From assembly GCA_922989275.2 (NCBI GenBank), contig OV277870.1:36514356-36578355 (forward strand): a DNA stretch of 64,000 nt, read 5' to 3'. This DNA is from Gari tellinella (taxonomy: Eukaryota > Mollusca > Bivalvia > Cardiida > Psammobiidae). Shown in pieces: positions 23,477 to 35,973 of this stretch (position 1 is the first letter of the stretch; each line of letters opens with the position of its first letter). The translations under genes were made by a program, and so were the position numbers. The notes beneath the pieces are model-generated. The model had not been told where the DNA came from and searched no databases. It was given only the letters and a program-made list of their open reading frames with translations.

Positions 23477-24235
23477 TTAACCCTTCGTCTCCACTTGTCT
23501 TCAAGTTGCCATCAGTTTGGATCCAGATCAGACGTTGCGATACGCGGCGTCTGATCAGGGTCCAAACTGTTTGACACTCCTGTTTATGTTTCTTCAGCTA
23601 GAAAGGTATTTTAAAGATAATTTTTAAAAAATGCAGATGAAAAGTTTAAAGCAGACGATATTGTAGCTAGCGAAGGGTCAACGCGTAATATAATTTGGTA
23701 GTTTAAATCGCCCACATTGTATATCCATCTGCCATTGTTTCAAGAATGTATCACTCACGTTCCAGTCAGTTTGGGTCCAGATGAGACGCCGAGGAACTCG
23801 GCGTCTCATCTGGATCCAATCTGTTTGCAACTGTAATATTAAAAACAACACCCATAGTAGCATGCTCAAGATACTTCTATAGTCGTGGACTCGTGGTGCT
23901 TCAATGAGCATAACAACAGGTATTTATAGTAAGTTTTGGCTATGAGTAGAAGTATATATATACTGTATAACCCCTCTTATACAAAAAACTAAATTGTACT
24001 AATTAGTATGCATTAAATGCAGGTGGCTGCTTAAAGCAAGGGGAAAGTAAAATACAAAGCTCCCGAAGAAGCTTTCTGATTTACTCTCCCCATGCTTTAA
24101 GATGTCACCTGTCTTTCATGTCAACAAAAGCATTCATACTAGATATGTTTTTTACTGTAGTATTAAAGGCAGTGGGCCTAACGATATTAAATAGGCGGTA
24201 CAAAGGTACTATTACCAGTGGCGGATCTACTTTTC
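23477..24235. repeat. P450 5'-flanking module, block A, with hairpin MITEs
   Basis: It holds a T1 MITE (about 23477-23682, hairpin 23510-23578), a second hairpin of the GATGAG class (23760-23828) and a 'gtaaaatacaaagctccc' hairpin (about 24030-24100). All three recur in the same order in blocks B and C, so they predate the duplications. Confidence 0.8.
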
Positions 24236-24239
24236 AACC

Positions 24240-25418
24240 TCCCATAGTGGCGGGGTTGCATTGTATTAAAGAGAGTCACTTAAAGAAGGTATAGAGATTA
24301 TAAAAACACATCATAATACCGCTATTTGGCTAAAACTTGATCATGTATTTTTTAAAATGGAATCTGATGTTTATATTTGTGGTATATATATTTGGGGTGA
24401 AGAGTCACCTGCTTATGATTTTGTGAATATTGATTTTTTTGAATTATTAGAAAATGATATTGATGTATTCAATGATTTAGGGTCTGTGTTTATTTGTGGT
24501 GACCTTAACAGTAGAACAGGTGTAAAACATGACTTTATTATTTGTGATAAAAATGTTGATTTTATTGATGATTCTGACTATGTTCCGGATGAATACTGTA
24601 GTCGGGCCTCTCTTGATAAAAAGTGTAACAATTTTGGCACAAAATTATTAGATCTCTGTAAATCTACAAAGATGAGAGTTGTTAATGGCAGACTGGGCTA
24701 TGACTACGGTATTGGATCCTTTACATATGTATCCCATAACGGGGCCTCAGTAGTAGATTATTTACTATCACAGGAATGTGACTTCTCGTGCATATCGAGC
24801 TTCCAGGTAGACCCATTGACAGAGTGGAGTGACCATACACCTGTCCGTTTTTCCCTTAATTGTAATTATAAAGCCGATGTAGTAAACGAACATTGTGAAA
24901 CACGGTATAAGTGGAATGACAACCTTAAATCTGCTTTTAGATCTAGTCTGATATCAACTTTACCTGTTTTAATAACTTGATATTAAACTTGAATTCACAT
25001 GATTCAGACTCGATAAATGAAACAGTTGTTGAGTTTTCCAACATTTTAAAGGACATCGCTGACCCGTTATTTGCCCATAGCTCATTTCATGCGGAACAGT
25101 GTTCGTTTACCGACACGTCTTTGTTAAACGACGCAGAGTGGTTCGATAATGATTGTCGATACGCTAAACAATGCTATTTGGAGGCACTGCGAGTTTTTAA
25201 TCAGTTTAAAAGTGATACAAGTAGGAAATATGTATGTGAATGTAAAACACGTTATAAGCGTCTAGTAAAGAAAAAGAAAAGAAACTATAAGTTAAAGCAA
25301 ATCGAACAACTAGAAAGGTTAAAATATTGTAAGCCGAAGGCATTTTGGAAACAGTTTAAAAAAAAGAATTCAACAGTGGGGTCGTCTATTTCGGTTGATG
25401 ATTTTTATAATTATTTTT
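24240..25418 (+). pseudogene. LINE ORF2, endonuclease part and linker (broken)
   Basis: The frame opens HSGGVALY, then a stop near 24267, then continues RESLKEGIEI through the apurinic-type endonuclease motifs GDLNSRTG, VVDYLL and SDHTPV (about 24500-24860). The EN frame ends at 24980 and a second frame (from 24977) carries on with the basic linker (KRLVKKKKRNYK), so one frameshift lies near 24965. The first third of the EN domain is absent because the copy is 5'-truncated. Catalysis would be nicking of target DNA to prime reverse transcription. Confidence 0.8.
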
Positions 25419-25817
25419 ATCACATAAACCCGACTCTGGGAGTGTTATAAAGCCATTCAATAAACTATAGTGAAATATCAATATTTGGACTCCGGCCCTA
25501 CCTGTTCGTCAACGAGCGCTGCATGGCGCTGGGCTCCAAATGACGTCATTTGCCATGGCGTTACTGTAAACAACGTCAAGTTTTGGCGGAAAATACATAT
25601 GGCGGAGAGACAAAAAACTACGGATTCAGTTCACTTAAAAGGGTTTTAAAATGTTTATGTGATAAATAGGATCTAACATTCGTGTTCATTATTTATCATT
25701 CTTAATAAACTCGTTGACTAAAACAAATATAACGCTCGCCAAGGCTCGCGTGATATTGTTTTAGTCAACTTGTTTATTAAAAATGATAATTAATGAGCAC
25801 TCATGTAAGATCCTCTA
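25419..25817. mobile_element. Family P element nested in the LINE, copy 2 (inverted)
   Basis: It splits the LINE reading frame between DDFYNYF and SNLENDIYQ; removing it and one TTT restores the frame exactly. Hence the insertion is 399 bp with a 3-bp TTT target duplication (25416-25418 and 25818-25820), matching AAA at copy 1. The long hairpin lies at about 25640-25815. Confidence 0.8.
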
Positions 25818-27835
25818 TTTCAAACTTAGAGAATGATATTTATCAATGTAAGAATGCTGAAGCTGAAGCTTTTTGTTCCAGTTTTGATTTTAATTCTGTT
25901 CAATTTGATGAGGAACTTGACTATCCAGTTACGCATGACGAAGTTTTGAAGGCAGTGAAAAAGTTAAAATCTAATAAAGCCTATGGAATGGATTGTCTTT
26001 TGAATGAATATTTTATTGAAGGCGTAGATATTTTATCTCCTTATATATGTGACATATTCAATGCTATATTAGATTCGGGTTGTTTTCCTGAACATTGGCG
26101 AGAAGGTACAGTGATTCCTTTGTATAAAAAGGGGGATAAAAATGACTGTAATAATTATCGGGGAATCACGCTTCTTAGCTGTATGTCTAAGTTATTTACT
26201 ACTATTCTAAATCAGAGAATTGTAGCTTATTGTGATTTATCAGATGCCCAGTTTGGTTTTAGAAAAGGGAGGTCTACAGTGGACGCTACCTTTGCATTGA
26301 ATACAGTTGTGCAAAATTATCTTAATAATAATCGAAGGTTATATGTTGCTTTTATTGACCTTAAAAAATGTTTTGATAGTATCTATAGACATGCATTATG
26401 GCTGAAATTGTTTAAAACTGGTATTCAAGGCAAAGTACTGCGTATTATTAAAAACATGTATGATGATGTTAAATCGTGTGTGAAACACTGCAATAGCTAT
26501 TCAGATTATTTCTTTTATTCAGTTGGATTAAGACAAGGGGAGGTAATTTCGCCAATCCTAGTCTCGTTATTTGGAGATTTGGAGTTATTTTTACAAGAAA
26601 AACCAACTTCTGGTTTGTTGATAGACGATATTGTACTCATATTGTTATTGTTTGCAGACGATATGGTCCTGTTTGGTGAGTCTCCCTCAGCCTTACAAGA
26701 AAATCTGGATTTATTATTTACTTATTGTCAACAATGGGGTCTCGAAGTGAATAACGCAAAAACAAAAGTCATGGTTTTTAGAAAACGAATTGCTTTGCGT
26801 GAAGATGAGAAATGGACTTACAATGGTTTGCCTATCGAACATGTAGATACATTCAACTACCTAGGAACTGTATTAAAGTATAACGGTAACTTTGGCGCCA
26901 ATAATGAGTTCATTATTGGTAAAGCTTTAGAGGCACTGTATACCTTACTTGTTAATTGTAGTAGAGTGCCTTTAAAGCCAAAAACGCTTTGTCAGTTATT
27001 TGACTCGTTTGTGGGTTCCATTTTGAATTACTCGTCGGAAATTTGGGGTTTTACCAAATCAAAAGATATTGAGAGGGTTCACCTTAAGTTTTGCAAACGC
27101 ATTCTAAAAATTCCAATAAATTCAAGTACCATTGGTGTTTATGGGGAACTATGTCGCTATCCTCTTTTTATTACTCGTTTTTATAATGTAATTAAATATT
27201 GGTGCAAAGTAACCCAAACAGACAACATAATTTTGAATAGATTGTATAACTTGGCTATGGGAGACTTCGAACAAGGTAAGAAAAATTGGGTTTGGCAGGT
27301 TAAACATTTGCTTGATATTTATGGTTTTTCTGAGATTTTTAATAATTTGAATCCAGCTGCGGTTAAAACATTCCCGGCTTTATTCAAACAGCGTGTTATT
27401 GATTGTTTTGTGCAGGAATGGTATGAGTCAGTACAAAACAGTCCTATTTTGGAAGAGTATAAGCACTTTAAACCCAATTTTTCATATGAGCTATATCTAG
27501 ATGTTGTACCCCACGACCTAAGACTTTATATAACAAAGTTAAGGTTATCTTCTCATTCTCTTAGAATTCAGACCGGACGTTACGGCAGTAATAGAATTCC
27601 TAGAAACGAGCGAATTTGTACATTTTGTAATCTTTCGGACATAGAAGATATTTATCACTTTATTTGTGTCTGTCCAATTTACAACGAGATAAGACATAGA
27701 TATCTAGATAAATTCTACTTTGTAAGGCCATCAATGTTTAAGTTATGCCAAATGTTTCTTAGTCATGATAAGAAAATACTACAGAACTTAGCTTTATTTA
27801 CTAAAGAAGCATTTAGTTTAAGAACAGATATGTAA
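25818..27835 (+). pseudogene. LINE ORF2, reverse transcriptase and C-terminal zinc motif
   Basis: This part is open for about 670 codons. RT landmarks in order: YRGITLLS, QFGFRKGRST, AFIDLKKCFDS, GLRQGEVISP and the catalytic LLFADDMVLF. The C-terminus has a CTFC...HFICVC cysteine-histidine motif, usual in several LINE clades. The methionine available upstream belongs to the nested element, so the ORF is a fusion artefact at its start. The open frame indicates a young insertion. Confidence 0.88.
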
Positions 27836-28242
27836 ATATTGTACAAGAGTAATTTATACTTTTTTTCTAAAAAGACCAGACCCCATGCTTAGGAGACGTT
27901 TGAGTTAGGTTTGGGATCGGTCTCAGGCTTCTTCAAGGTCGGAGTTGAGCATATACTCAAATCTGATTGATCAGGGGCCTGTGAGCGATCTCGGACTCGG
28001 CTCAAACGCTTTATAAGCATGGACCCAGATCTCTTTGTTTAAGAACTAAGTAAACGTTATTAAATACATAGTATGATAACAAGTGTTTACTCTCCCAGCA
28101 GAGACCAAGAACAACGTATATGTATATCATGTATATTGTATAGGTTTGGATAAGCCTATTGATTCACGTAAAAGTTTGTATTTAAGTTGTATGACGATGT
28201 ATCTTGTGTACAAGTCAAATAAAATTATTGTTCTGTTCTGAT

Positions 28243-29905
28243 ATCGTCTGCTTAAAAACCAAAAAAGTGTCGTCTGCTCAGGTTTCTTCAGATATAGATT
28301 TGAAGAACTTTGACTGATGCTACATCAATATGAATGTCAACCGGTTTGGAATTTGATCAGATTCGGCGTCTTGTCGGGTTCTTTATTGTTTGCTGTTAAA
28401 ATACCAAGTCAGTCGACATTGTCGATGGAACAAATAAGCATGTCGTGTCAAGTCAAGCATGCGCAAATCGGCCACTCTTTGAAAAGAATTTAAACTTGAA
28501 GTAGTTCAAGATAAGTCTCTGTTGAATGCAGGTCAACAGCAATGCAGAAAGCTCCTTTGAGTTGAGGTTCTCGATTCAAAAGTTGTATACCTATTGGACC
28601 ATGCCTTATGGGCAATTACTTCTGTAAACCACTTATTTAAAGAGTGGTGAGTAAAAATTATTTTTTGGACCGATCGTACATTAAATAAAAATAAAAGTGT
28701 TCGGGCGTGATATTTTAAGCAACTTCTGGTTTGCAGGAGCCCGGTTGTATGGGAGTACACTGTAAAATTGGTTGTTTAAAGATGATGTAATTGAAACAGT
28801 TAACAATTTTAACTTTCTAGGCATAGCATTTAATTATACTGGTATCTTTGTTATAAAGAATCAGTTTGTTTATGGAAAAGCATTGAAGGCTATGAATGTA
28901 GTATTGTTATATATCAAGACATTTATTCTTAAGCCTAAATTATGTTTACATTTGTTTGATGCTTTTGTGTCTTCAATTCTGAATTATGGAACGCCAATTC
29001 GGAGATTTATAAAGTCAAAGGATCTAGAACGTATCCATTTCGATGTTTGTAAAAAGAAAATGATTTAGGAAAACACTTAGTAGATCTACTTGTAATAATG
29101 CAGTGTATGGGGAAATAGGTAGATTCCCGTTACATGTACATAGATATGTAAATATTGAATGCCAATGTACACAAGAAAATTGTGAGAAGGGTATGAAAAT
29201 ATGGCCTACATGTGTTAAGGATTTGTTATCTGAAAAATAATATGCCTTTTTAATATTTTTATGACGTTTTCTTATCACTATTCAAGCAAAGAATACATCC
29301 ATGTTCTTGGGAGCACTGATAATGGTTTCAAACTGAATAAGAGAGGTATAGGTTGTGGAGATAAAACCGGGGATGATGAGTTTACTAATAGTAAACAATC
29401 GGAGAGAACAATATTTCTCTAAACAATTAACAATACTGTTAAGAGTCTGAAACCCGGATTTGGCTTAAACCCTATTTTTTAAATGATTTCATGAAACACG
29501 TGGATATTTTAAGCATAATTAAACATCTCTTTCAACCAAGCGTCACTCAGTTTCCATTCAGATCAGAAGCAGACCAGATGCTGAATAATTCTAGTTCAGT
29601 TATTCAGCATGTGGTCTTGATGCAAATACTTTTGAATGCCGTACTTCTGCAGTTTTGATCTGGATTCGAACCCAGACATTTACCTCTTAAATGAATATCT
29701 ATAACATTAATAATACCATTAACTGTTATAAATTATTTGATTTTTAAAATATCAGACCACGGTTTACACTGTTTGCACGGCATGTTAATGCAGGAACCTC
29801 TAAATACCGGAGTTCTCTCTAGACCGGACAAAAACGTTGGTCCCGTTTCCAACCCTTCTTTTTAACCCATTACGCCATAAATATGCCTTTTCACGTCCAT
29901 ACGGA
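28243..29905. repeat. Block A right part, duplicated at 43252-45300
   Basis: Contains the LINE fragment at 28772-29068 and an intact (unoccupied) site ctaatagtaaac at about 29385-29396. It also has an inverted pair 'agatgctgaataattct' / 'agttattcagcat' near 29578. Similarity to block B stops near 29905 inside a T2 MITE start. A 57-bp piece near 29784 is missing compared with block B, with 'gga' at both breakpoints. Confidence 0.8.
28772..29068 (+). pseudogene. LINE RT C-terminal fragment, copy in block A
   Basis: A 98-residue frame (VETVNNFNFLGIAFNYTG..., ILNYGTPIRRF, DLERIHFDVCK) resembles the part of the 24.2-28.2 kb LINE following the catalytic FADD box (VDTFNYLG, ILNYSSEIWG, DIERVHLKFCK), but is clearly another family member. 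It is repeated at 43788-44084 and, degenerate, at about 61860-62000. Confidence 0.8.
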
Positions 29906-30386
29906 ACAATATTCGTCATTGAAAAATTACATAAAATCAGGGGAATTAACTCAATTAATTGATCTCCATGTGATACCCCATGAGTTACCACGCCTATCGA
30001 TAAATCGATCGAATTGTTATTGCTTATCGGGGAATTGATCAAACATCTGTTTTGTTAAAGCGCTGTGGAGATTAGTTTTATGGCACCCCTTGTGGAGATG
30101 ATTACGTAATGCTTCTCACTTATCGTTGGCTGCCTGCGGTCATTGGCGAAACACTGTTTTTCTCAAGTATTAGTTATTCAAGCTACTTTTCGTTAGAAAT
30201 TGTACAGTCGGACGCTGAGTCTAGTTAGGAGTTACACTATTTCATTAGGAAGTGGTAAAAATGATATGAAGAGTTTCAAATAGTGAAGAACCAGATCAGA
30301 CGCCATGTTTGACACGTAGCATTTGATTTGGTACTTCAGTAAACCCCTTTTTAATGCGACCACTTAATATGTCATATGGTCGTTCT
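29906..30386. other. No gene seen
   Basis: Includes short palindromes around 'caattaattga' and 'atcgataaatcgatcga'. The 30285-30345 segment is a worn hairpin remnant. Nothing else stands out. Confidence 0.5.
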
Positions 30387-30643
30387 TTAACCCATTACCC
30401 AATAAATACGACTTTTTACGCTTTTTATTTATTCCTCCACTGAAGAAAATAGCTCCGATTTATACAGTCATAAATATGTATCATAAGAAATATTTTCTAT
30501 ATTCTAGTAGGTGGTAGCTTAATTTAAGGCAGACTGAAAGTAAAGCAGAATGTGCCATAATGCGCTTTCTGCTTTACTTCCAACCTGCTTAAAGTGGTCA
30601 CATGTCTTCAAAACTAGAAACAGGCTATGGGGTAATGGGATAA
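30387..30643. mobile_element. TTAA MITE, family T2
   Basis: The left end is TTAACCCATTACCCAATA; the right end 'ggctatggggtaatggg' is followed by ATAA. The hairpin (AAAGTAAAGCAGAATGTGCC arm) has a few mismatches. Confidence 0.75.
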
Positions 30644-30796
30644 AACAGGTGACAGCCCAATGCAGAACAGAAGTAATACAGAAAGCAATCCCATGTAGGG
30701 GCATTTTGCATTTCCTGCATTAAGCAGCCACTTGTAATTAGAGATCTATCTTCAGAGATTTACCTTTATGAATGTTTCAGTGTACTCTGTTTGTAA

Positions 30797-30960
30797 AAAG
30801 GGAAGTAGAAGTAGCAGTAATAGTAGAATTAGTAGTTGTAGAAGTAGTAAGAGTAATAAAGGTAGGAGTAAAAGTAGGAGTAGGACGAAGAATTAACGTA
30901 TTCAAAGTAGTAGGAGAAGTATGCGTAGTAGTAGTGGTGGTGATTGTAGAAAAGTAAAAT
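30797..30960. repeat. Imperfect AGT/GTA trinucleotide tract
   Basis: A purine-rich run of 'agtagaagtagcagtaatag' type. The valine-rich forward and threonine-rich reverse frames are by-products. Confidence 0.8.
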
Positions 30961-31259
30961 AGGTAGTGAAATAAAAGGAAAAACAAATACTATATCAAGT
31001 CTTTACTAATCAAATTATTAGCAACAAATATGATAAATTGACCATGTAATTCTTAAGCATATACACTGTTCAATCATCAAGTTTCTAATAAGTTACATAG
31101 CTCTAATATTTATATATACATGTACATGTATATGCCTATATATGACTATTTACTAACGGTTTGCGTGGCCGAAAACACTAATTATTTGTCATTTAACACA
31201 GTTTCAGCATACAATGTTAACTAATGTTCGGTTATGCATAAACCACTAAGTGCTAATTG

Positions 31260-31500
31260 AATGGTATTTGCAAATAGTTTGAATTAAGATGAGACGCCGA
31301 GTAACTCGTTTTCTCATCAGGATCCAAACCATTCATCGTATTAATTCTAAAGATAGTTTATACATATAGGCGTACGCGCGATCGAATGTTTCAAGCTCTT
31401 AACCTCGTCTGCCTTACCCTTATGGTTATAAGCAAACAGTTTGAATCCTGATCAGACATTGCGAAACTCGGCGTCTGATAAGGATGACACTTATTTTTTT
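31260..31500. repeat. Two hairpin remnants
   Basis: They lie at about 31270-31330 (GATGAG class, mismatched) and 31432-31490 (half lost). No intact ends. Confidence 0.5.
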
Positions 31501-32620
31501 CTACAACTGATGACTCATTCAGATTTGTGTTAGAATAAAAAGTTGTTTGCTTGCGAAAGTTTCATAACCTAGGGTCCCTATCTTGCCTGTGCTGTAGTGC
31601 ATTTCATAACCCCTGTGGTCTGGCAATATGCGTTTCAATAATAATGTACAGTAAAACTTGTATTGTGCGACAATTCGATGTAAGATGCACATGCAATCTT
31701 TCATATACTTGAAGTTCGCGATGCATGTTACTAATAAAACAGAAAGCTCATGTGGGAGAAATGTAATCTCCGGTATCTAAATATACACAAAGTTGTCTTA
31801 GTTTTTATATGGATACAGAACTAATTTTCCTGTAGCTCCTATTCATGCTTATGACAATATACAGGAGACACTGTTAGAGCCCACTACCTCTGTGATAACA
31901 GGTTTATTATCCTAATTTATCTGCGACAAAGCCGTATAGAGGGATTTCAGGAGGGCTATCACTGTAGTGACCGGAGGCAAAATATTCCACTTAGCCTACA
32001 GTCTGTATACACTCAGTATGTTTACATATAACAGTGTTTACCATAACATTTACACAATGACCGAAATTATATATTTTAAGAAAAGAAAAACAAGAAAGAA
32101 TAAAACTGTCTTTTAATGATTTGACTGTAAATCAACACTATTTGACTGATTTGAAATTGATTTTATAAACTAATAATAACAGTCCTTGATTTATTTCCAT
32201 GTCAACCATAAGATGCTTTTTACTTTAGTGTAAATGTAGTTACATGTATATATCTTTTTCTCACTTTGTAAGTATATTTATATAATTTTATGTGGAGCGC
32301 TTTTGAACGCGAAACTCCTGTGTGAAGAGAGTACTTTATAAACTCTGGTTTAATAATAATGATAAAGGATAATAACAGTGAAACTTCTCATACTGCCAAG
32401 CACTTTCTGACAAAAAATAGGGATAGATACACAAGGGTAAACTACATGTATTTAAAGTTAAAATTAGGAACTTTAGTGCAATATCAGAAATTTTATGATG
32501 CAAACTTAAAAGACCAGGAAGACTTAAGAAATACCTTTGTATATTTTATACAAAATATCTTATAAACTGATATTGAGTTAATCCTAAGTAGAAACATTAC
32601 CTATTTTCATTTAATATTAT
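31501..32620. other. No gene seen
   Basis: AT-rich. The best frame (32359-32565, 68 codons) has no recognisable features. No repeat shared with the rest of the window. Confidence 0.5.
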
Positions 32621-32624
32621 CTCT

Positions 32625-33035
32625 ATGTAACCCATTACTCCATGCCATAAAACACCTGATACTGCTTACTATTTTCGTCACCGAGGGGAAAGTCTATACC
32701 TATGAAGTCCTGAACAGACACATGCAGTCAAAAGACATTTCCAGTATCTTTCCAGCTATCAGCTTAAAGCAGGTTATAAGTAAAGCGCAATACTCCTTAA
32801 CCCATTACCCAATATAGCCTGTTTCTAGATTTGAAGACAGGTGCCCACTTGAAGCAGGTTGAAAATAAAGCAGAAAATGCTGTTAGGCTCATTCTGTTTT
32901 ACTTTCAGCCTGCTTTAAGCTATAATCTGCAAGGATTTAAAAACTATCTCATTATACACTTTCATGACTTTAAATTAAAACTACTTTCTCCAGAGGAGTA
33001 CTAAATAAAAATGCGTATTTACGGGGTAATGGGTC
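32625..33035. mobile_element. T2 MITE inserted into another T2 MITE
   Basis: Outer left end 'taacccattactccatgcc' at 32627, inner left end 'ttaacccattacccaatata' at about 32798, and a right end 'cggggtaatgggt' at about 33020-33033. A hairpin lies at about 32850-32925. Confidence 0.55.
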
Positions 33036-33064
33036 TTCTTTAAACACAGTTATTCACTATTTAT

Positions 33065-34640
33065 AAGTTGAAACTTTTAAATACATCTAACACAGAAATA
33101 TTTCGTTCAATGATCCCTTAAACTTCAAACGGTCGTAAGTCTAAACTTTAAAATACATCTAACACAGAAATATTTCATTCAATGATCCTTTAAACTTCAA
33201 ATGGTCGTAAGTCTAAACTTTAAAATACCTCTAACACAGAAATATTTCATCAATAATCCCTTAAACTTCAAATGGTCGTAAGTCTAAACTTTTAAATACC
33301 TCTAACACGGAAATATTTTATTCAATAATCCCTCAAACTTCAAATGGTCGTAAGTCTAAACTTTTAAATACCTCTAACACAGAAATATTTCATTCAATAA
33401 TACCTTAAACTTCAAATGGTCGTAATTCTAAACTTTAAAATACCTCTAACACAGAAATATTTCATTCAATGATCCCTCAAACTTCAAATGGTCGTAATTC
33501 TAAACTTTTAAATACCTCTAACACAGAAATATTTCATTCAATAATCCCTTAAACTTCAAATGGTCGTACTTCTAAACTTTAAAATACCTCTAACACAGAA
33601 ATATTTCATTCAATGATCCCTCAAACTTCAAATGGTCGTAATTATAAACTTTTAAATACCTCTAACACAGAAATATTTCATTCAATGATCCCTCAAACTT
33701 CAAATGGTCGTAATTCTAAACTTTTAAATACCTCTAACACAGAAATATTTCATTCAATAATCCCTTAAACTTCAAATGGTCGTACTTCTAAACTTTAAAA
33801 TACCTCTAACACAGAAATATTTCATTCAATGATCCCTCAAACTTCAAATGGTCGTAATTCTAAACTTTTAAATACCTCTAACACAGAAATATTTCATTCA
33901 ATAATCCCTTAAACTTCAAATGGTCGTACTTCTAAACTTTAAAATACCTCTAACACAGAAATATTTCATTCAATGATCCCTCAAACTTCAAATGGTCGTA
34001 ATTATAAACTTTTAAATACCTCTAACACAGAAATATTTCATTCAATGATCCCTCAAACTTCAAATGGTCGTAATTCTAAACTTTTAAATACCTCTAACAC
34101 AGAAATATTTCATTCAATAATCCCTTAAACTTCAAATGGTCGTAATTCTAAACTTTAAAATACCTCTAACACAGAAATATTTCATTCAATGATCCCTCAA
34201 ACTTCAAATGGTCGTAATTCTAAACTTTTAAATACCTCTAACACAGAAATATTTCATTCAATAATCCCTTAAACTTCAAATGGTCGTAATTCTAAACTTT
34301 TAAATACCTCTAACACGGAAATATTTTATTCAATGATCCTTTAAACTTCAAATGGTCGTAAGTCTAAACTTTTAAATACCTCGAACACAGAAATATTTCA
34401 TTCAATGATCCCTTAAACTTCAAATGGTCGTAAGTTTCAACTTCTTTTAAATACCTCTAACACAGAAATATTTCATTCAATGATCCCTTAAACTTCAAAT
34501 GGTCGTAAGTTTAAACTTTTAAATACATCTAACACAGAAATATTTCATTCAATGATCCCTTAAACTTCAAATGGTCGTAAGTTTAAACTTTTAAATACAT
34601 CTAACACAGAAATATTTCATTCAATGATCCCTTAAACTTC
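33065..34640. repeat. 72-bp satellite array, long version (block B), with 360-bp higher-order period
   Basis: About 22 units. The variant 'ctaaactttaaaatacc' starts at about 33421, 33565, 33781, 33925 and 34141, so intervals alternate 144 and 216 bases: a five-unit, 360-bp higher-order repeat in the middle of the array. The ends of the array are more diverged. Confidence 0.85.
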
Positions 34641-35973
34641 AAATGAACAATTCTAGTTTCCCATTAGATCTCAATCTGGTCTTTTTGTTTTGCTATTAAT
34701 GGTTCGCTCACATTTGCTGCGGAGGCCGCGCAACCTATTATTTGTTAGGCTCGGTCGCCGCAGAATTCCTACTGCCAACACTGTAAACCGAATTGTTCAA
34801 ACATATTACGAGAGATCTACAGTTTGCTTTCCTCAGTACTGCCGGCGTGTGACTGATTTCCGCATAAAGCAAATTCCTCAGACACTTTCACGAAGCATCA
34901 ACCAAAAATGGCTTCTTGTTTTAATTGATAATGTATATCTACATCATAGTGACGTGATTCAATAGTAATAACGACATTAGGACGTCATCCACTGATACGT
35001 TAATGTTTCTTATGTAGAACATCTGTTAAACATCGGGCGTTTAAAAGGTGTTCCAGTCTGACAAAGGAGGTGCAAATTTTGAATGTTCTCATCCAATCGC
35101 GTCGGATAGTCACGTAAAATATAAGTTTTATCAAATACATTCAGTCAAACTGAAAAATTCTACTTGAATTCTACTGCATCCCCTGAACACTAGGGTCCAA
35201 ACCCATAAGCGCTAGTGCTCAAATTTTTAACACTGTAGCTTTCAGATATAACTGACACTTGGTTAGCAATCTTGTAAATTCAGTAGATTTAGGGTTAGGA
35301 GTGAACACATACTATTATGTTAAATCATTGAATGTATTGTGTTCGGCTTTTGAACGCGTTCAGTGTCAGGATGCTGTGCAGTTGAAACGCTGCACCTGCT
35401 ACACCTCTTGGTTTGCTACATGTACATGTACACACAACTCATATCAGTCAAACTACAAAGTGAACTAAAACGATACATGCATCCTAAGAAAAACCGCTAA
35501 TGTTTCATATAGCAAGAAAAAACGTTGTTGATATGGAAGACCAGAAAACATTATAAAGTACAAAGTAAACTGTACACGATAGTAAAAGTTATCATTGAGT
35601 CCCGGCTGCCGCAGAACCGCTTTGCAGTGTCTTTTCTACGGTCCCCGTAGAAATGAAAAAAAAAATGTTATAACGTCGCGTTAAAATCTGCTGCGAGCTA
35701 TGTTGCCTGTAAAATATTGGGATACGCCGTGCGGCGAACGTATGGCCGTGCATGTTTTCTGCGGCCGCCGCAAGAATCTCCCAATTTCACGTTTTTGCGG
35801 CCGACGTACGGCCGCCCTAGATAAATATGAGCGCATTATTATGGTGTTTTTTTTCACTTTATATATATTGCAAAATGAAAAACAATGAAATCCCTCCTTT
35901 AAAGATACCCTGTATGAGCCTTCTGATCTAGGTCTACACTTGTTGCATATGATATGACAAGTCTTGTCATGAA
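34641..35973. repeat. P450 3'-flanking module, block B
   Basis: Matches 20450-21777 closely, with small indels only. No conserved gene. Confidence 0.8.

Larger units (their letters stand above)
24240..28240 (+). mobile_element. 5'-truncated LINE retrotransposon, inserted only in block A
   Basis: Block B reads straight across this site (about 43238-43252) without it, so the limits are precise. The element starts inside the endonuclease coding region and runs through reverse transcriptase to a 3' UTR ending in 'gttctgttctg' after an AATAAA-like 'aaataaaatt'. There is no target duplication; about 14 bases present in block B are missing here, suggesting a target-site deletion. A family P element is nested in the coding region. 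The clade is not certain (RTE/L2-like by motifs). Confidence 0.88.

Noticed and set aside
30772..30986. Valine-rich and threonine-rich frames
   Set aside because: Trinucleotide repeat translated in both directions.
33065..34640. CRISPR-like array
   Set aside because: The whole 72-bp unit repeats; there are no unique spacers. It is a satellite in an animal genome.
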